A DNA stretch of 64,000 nt from positions 2,376,001 to 2,440,000 of the forward strand of contig NZ_CP060697.1 in NCBI RefSeq assembly GCF_014352855.1. Direction: 5' to 3'. How positions within the stretch are numbered: the stretch's first letter is position 1; every line of letters starts with the position of its first letter. The notes beneath the pieces are model-generated. The model was not told the origin of the DNA and made no database searches. It saw only the letters and a list, made by a program, of their open reading frames with translations. Both the position numbers and the translations under genes were made by a program. This DNA is from Sphingomonas sabuli (GTDB lineage Bacteria; Pseudomonadota; Alphaproteobacteria; Sphingomonadales; Sphingomonadaceae). Below are positions 61,885-64,000 of this stretch, piece after piece.

Positions 61885-63414
61885 TCAGGTGCCGGCTTCG
61901 AGTTCGCGGAGCGATCGTCCGCGGGTTTCGCGCCCGGCATAAGCCACCAAGCCGATCGACAGAGCCATCGGTCCGGCAAGGACGAGGGCCGCGCTGCCTA
62001 GCGTCGGGAGCAGTCCGGCCAGTGCGAATGCCTGCACGGCGACGCCCCCGACCTTGCTCGCACCGGCGACCAGGCCGGTCGCCCGGCCGCGGCCGCCAAG
62101 CGGGTAATTTTCCGCCGTGTAGGGCAGCAGCACCGCGATCAGGCCGTTGGTGCCGATGACCAGCAGCGCGATGACCAGCACCAGCAGCGGTTCCCATTGC
62201 AACAGGGCCGCGGGCAGCAGCGCGCCGACCAGGCCGGCAAGCGTCAGCGCGATGGTCAGCGCCAGCGTCCACTTGCTGCTCCAGCGGCTGTATAGCAGGG
62301 CGACGACGGCCAGCGTGGGCAGCGCCAGCAATGCCGACTTGGCGATGATCCCGCTGGCCAGAGCCGCGCTGAACCCGCGGTCCTGCAGGTCGGTCGGAAG
62401 CCACAGCAGCAAGCCGAAATTGACGAAGCTCCAGGCGAGGGCGGTGATGACGAGCGCGGCGGTCAGCTGGCCGTGGCGCTGGGTCGCGACCGCCGCGTCG
62501 GCGGGGGCCGGCGGTTCCTGCCGCCTCACGATCCCGAACTTGTGCGCCATCGCTTCAAGCTCCCGCTCGCGACCCTGTTCGAGGAGGAAGCGCGGGCTTT
62601 CGGGGATCAGCCGGGCCAGCAGCAGCAGCGCGATCCCGGTCGGGAAGCCTTGCAGCCACAAAGCGCGCCAGCCGTAGATCGGTTCGAACAGGTGGGCGGC
62701 GCCGCTGGCGACGAGATAGCCGCCGACGAGGCCGAGCCCGCCGACCAGGACGAGCACCCAACTGCGGTGCCGTGGCGGCATGATTTCCGCCAGCAGCGTA
62801 TAGACCACCGGCAGCATGCCGCCCGCCGACACGCCCATCAGGAAGCACATCAGCAGATTATATTCGAACGCCGGCATCGCCCCGCAGACGGAGGTGGCGA
62901 CGAACAGGATGGTGGACAGAAGGATGGTCGAGCGGCGGCCGTACATGTCCGCCAGCCAACCCCACAGGAAGGAGCCGATCGTCGTGCCGGTCAGGGCGAC
63001 GAAGGGGAGCCACGCCGCACTTGACCGGGCAATGCCATATTCCTGCGCCAGCCCGGGAATGACGAAGCCCAGCGTCGCCGGCTTCATCACGTCGATGATC
63101 AGGCCCACGGTGAGCACCAGCAGGACCAGTGCGTGGTGGCGCGTCAGCGGCGTGGTGTCGGGCGCTTCGTATAGCGTACCAGCATGACTGGAGATGCCGG
63201 TGCGGTGGCGCGGCAGTGCACCGAGGATCGCCAGCGGAACGCCGGCCAGGATCATCGCCATGCCCGCCCACATGCCGGCGTCCATCGGCATTCCGGCAAG
63301 GTGATTGCCCATGCTGTGGGCCATCGCCAGCATCGGCAGGTGCAGCGCGACGCCGGCCGCGATGAGGACGCAGCCGAACGGAAAAAGCAGCGCCCGGCGG
63401 TGCGCGGGGCTCAC
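61885..63414 (-). CDS. MFS transporter with N-terminal extension of two helices
   Basis: The 509-residue protein has an unusual N-terminal stretch of about 90 residues, with two hydrophobic segments (LLFPFGCVLIAAGVALHLPM, GMWAGMAMILAGVPLAILGA). The 12-helix MFS core follows, with motif A GWLADMYGRRSTIL and the internal PESPRFLLEQ signature of the sugar-porter type. The substrate is unknown. It overlaps the aldehyde dehydrogenase gene by 4 bases upstream, so they share a transcript. Confidence 0.85.
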   Translation of the reverse strand: MSPAHRRALLFPFGCVLIAAGVALHLPMLAMAHSMGNHLAGMPMDAGMWAGMAMILAGVPLAILGALPRHRTGISSHAGTLYEAPDTTPLTRHHALVLLVLTVGLIIDVMKPATLGFVIPGLAQEYGIARSSAAWLPFVALTGTTIGSFLWGWLADMYGRRSTILLSTILFVATSVCGAMPAFEYNLLMCFLMGVSAGGMLPVVYTLLAEIMPPRHRSWVLVLVGGLGLVGGYLVASGAAHLFEPIYGWRALWLQGFPTGIALLLLARLIPESPRFLLEQGRERELEAMAHKFGIVRRQEPPAPADAAVATQRHGQLTAALVITALAWSFVNFGLLLWLPTDLQDRGFSAALASGIIAKSALLALPTLAVVALLYSRWSSKWTLALTIALTLAGLVGALLPAALLQWEPLLVLVIALLVIGTNGLIAVLLPYTAENYPLGGRGRATGLVAGASKVGGVAVQAFALAGLLPTLGSAALVLAGPMALSIGLVAYAGRETRGRSLRELEAGT

Positions 63415-64000
63415 GCCTGGTGGATCGCCTTCACGACCTGGTAGGTCTCAAGTCCTTCCTTGCCGCCTTCGGACCCGAAGCCGGATTCCTTGACCCCGCC
63501 GAACGGCGCGTCGGCGATGGAAATGGCGAAGGTGTTGATGCCCACCATGCCCGCCTCGATCGCGTCGGCGAGCAGGTTGGCGCGGCGGCCGTTCTCGGTG
63601 AAGGCGAAGGCGGCGAGGCCGTAGGGCAGGCGATTGGCCTGTTGGATCGCTTCATCGAAATCCTTGAACGGGCGCGACACGGCGACCGGACCGAACGGTT
63701 CATTGTTCATGATGTCGGCGTCCAGCGGCACGTCGGCAAGCAGCGTGGGTTCGAAGAAGAAGCCGCTGTCGCCGCGATTGCCGCCGGCAAGGACCCGGGC
63801 GCCCTTGTCGCGGGCGTCGTTGACCAGCGTCTCGATTGCTCCCGGCCGGCGATCGTTGGCGAGCGGCCCCATCTTGGTGTCCGCGTCGAGGCCGTTGCCG
63901 ATCTTCACCCGCTTGGTGCGCTCGGCGAAGCCCTTGATGAAAGCGTCGTAGATGCCTTCCTGCACGTAAAAGCGGGTCGGCGAGACGCAGACTTGCCCGG
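63411..64000 (-). CDS. NAD(P)-dependent aldehyde dehydrogenase, succinate-semialdehyde type (C-terminal part; 5' end outside window)
   Basis: The visible 196 codons contain the catalytic Cys in GQVCVSPTRFYV, the EPFGPVA motif and LPYGLAAFAFT, and end in APFGGVKESGFGSEGGKEGL. These patterns are those of aldehyde dehydrogenases, closest to SSADH (GabD). The enzyme oxidises an aldehyde to the acid in the cytoplasm. The stop overlaps the MFS gene start (4 bases), suggesting that the transporter and dehydrogenase serve one catabolic route. The first half is missing from the window. Confidence 0.9.
   Translation of the reverse strand, partial: GQVCVSPTRFYVQEGIYDAFIKGFAERTKRVKIGNGLDADTKMGPLANDRRPGAIETLVNDARDKGARVLAGGNRGDSGFFFEPTLLADVPLDADIMNNEPFGPVAVSRPFKDFDEAIQQANRLPYGLAAFAFTENGRRANLLADAIEAGMVGINTFAISIADAPFGGVKESGFGSEGGKEGLETYQVVKAIHQA

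Overview
The window looks like a chromosomal segment of a high-GC alphaproteobacterium, most likely a sphingomonad (order Sphingomonadales). This rests on the base composition, the style of RpoB/RpoC and the complex I NDUFA12-type subunit, the DUF2155 and DUF6356-like proteins, a TonB receptor, an entericidin and a KaiBC/HWE-kinase operon. No database search was possible, so the genus is an inference. The gene density is that of a normal chromosome. I see no prophage, insertion sequence, CRISPR array, rRNA operon or plasmid module. Two tRNA genes are present: Arg-CCT and Trp-CCA.

Layout. 0-8 kb: the end of an IscU/NifU-like scaffold gene, a Kef-type antiporter, aroK, a secreted protein, xerD, accA and an M48 protease. 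8-14.6 kb: an orphan Flp pilin, a methyltransferase, comF, glutaredoxin, a nitrilase-fold amidase, tRNA-Arg, an FAD oxidoreductase, folE, thyA and an entericidin. 14.7-43.3 kb: the transcription/translation backbone on the minus strand, in the ancestral order tRNA-Trp, secE-nusG, rplK-rplA, rplJ-rplL, rpoB-rpoC. It is broken into blocks by interposed, mostly plus-strand, accessory genes. These are a TonB receptor with a CadC-like regulator and an RTX protein; an HWE kinase and response regulator with YqcI/YcgG and DUF1989 proteins; an M1 peptidase and a TupA-like ATP-grasp protein; and a kaiC-kaiB-HWE histidine kinase operon.

43.3-51.5 kb: a potassium-channel-like protein, a fatty acyl-AMP ligase, recX, a double cold-shock protein, DUF192, NDUFA12 and DUF2155 proteins, aat, arsC, a duplicated glycine-zipper lipoprotein and an L,D-transpeptidase. 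51.5-64 kb: TonB, an MFS transporter, accC-accB, thiS-thiG, a DUF2254 membrane protein, a TPP enzyme, an ArsR/SRPBCC/EthD cluster with a perfect operator palindrome, a second MFS transporter and the C-terminal part of an aldehyde dehydrogenase.

How the genes work together. accA, accB and accC supply three of the four acetyl-CoA carboxylase subunits (accD is not here). rpoBC, the L1/L10/L11/L7-L12 genes, nusG and secE form the core expression machinery, with an L10-type leader before rplJ. The most interesting system is the three-gene kaiC-kaiB-kinase operon without kaiA. Its KaiC has two complete ATPase domains, a Ser-Ser pair at the phosphorylation position and a long charged C-terminal tail. 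The linked kinase offers an obvious output.
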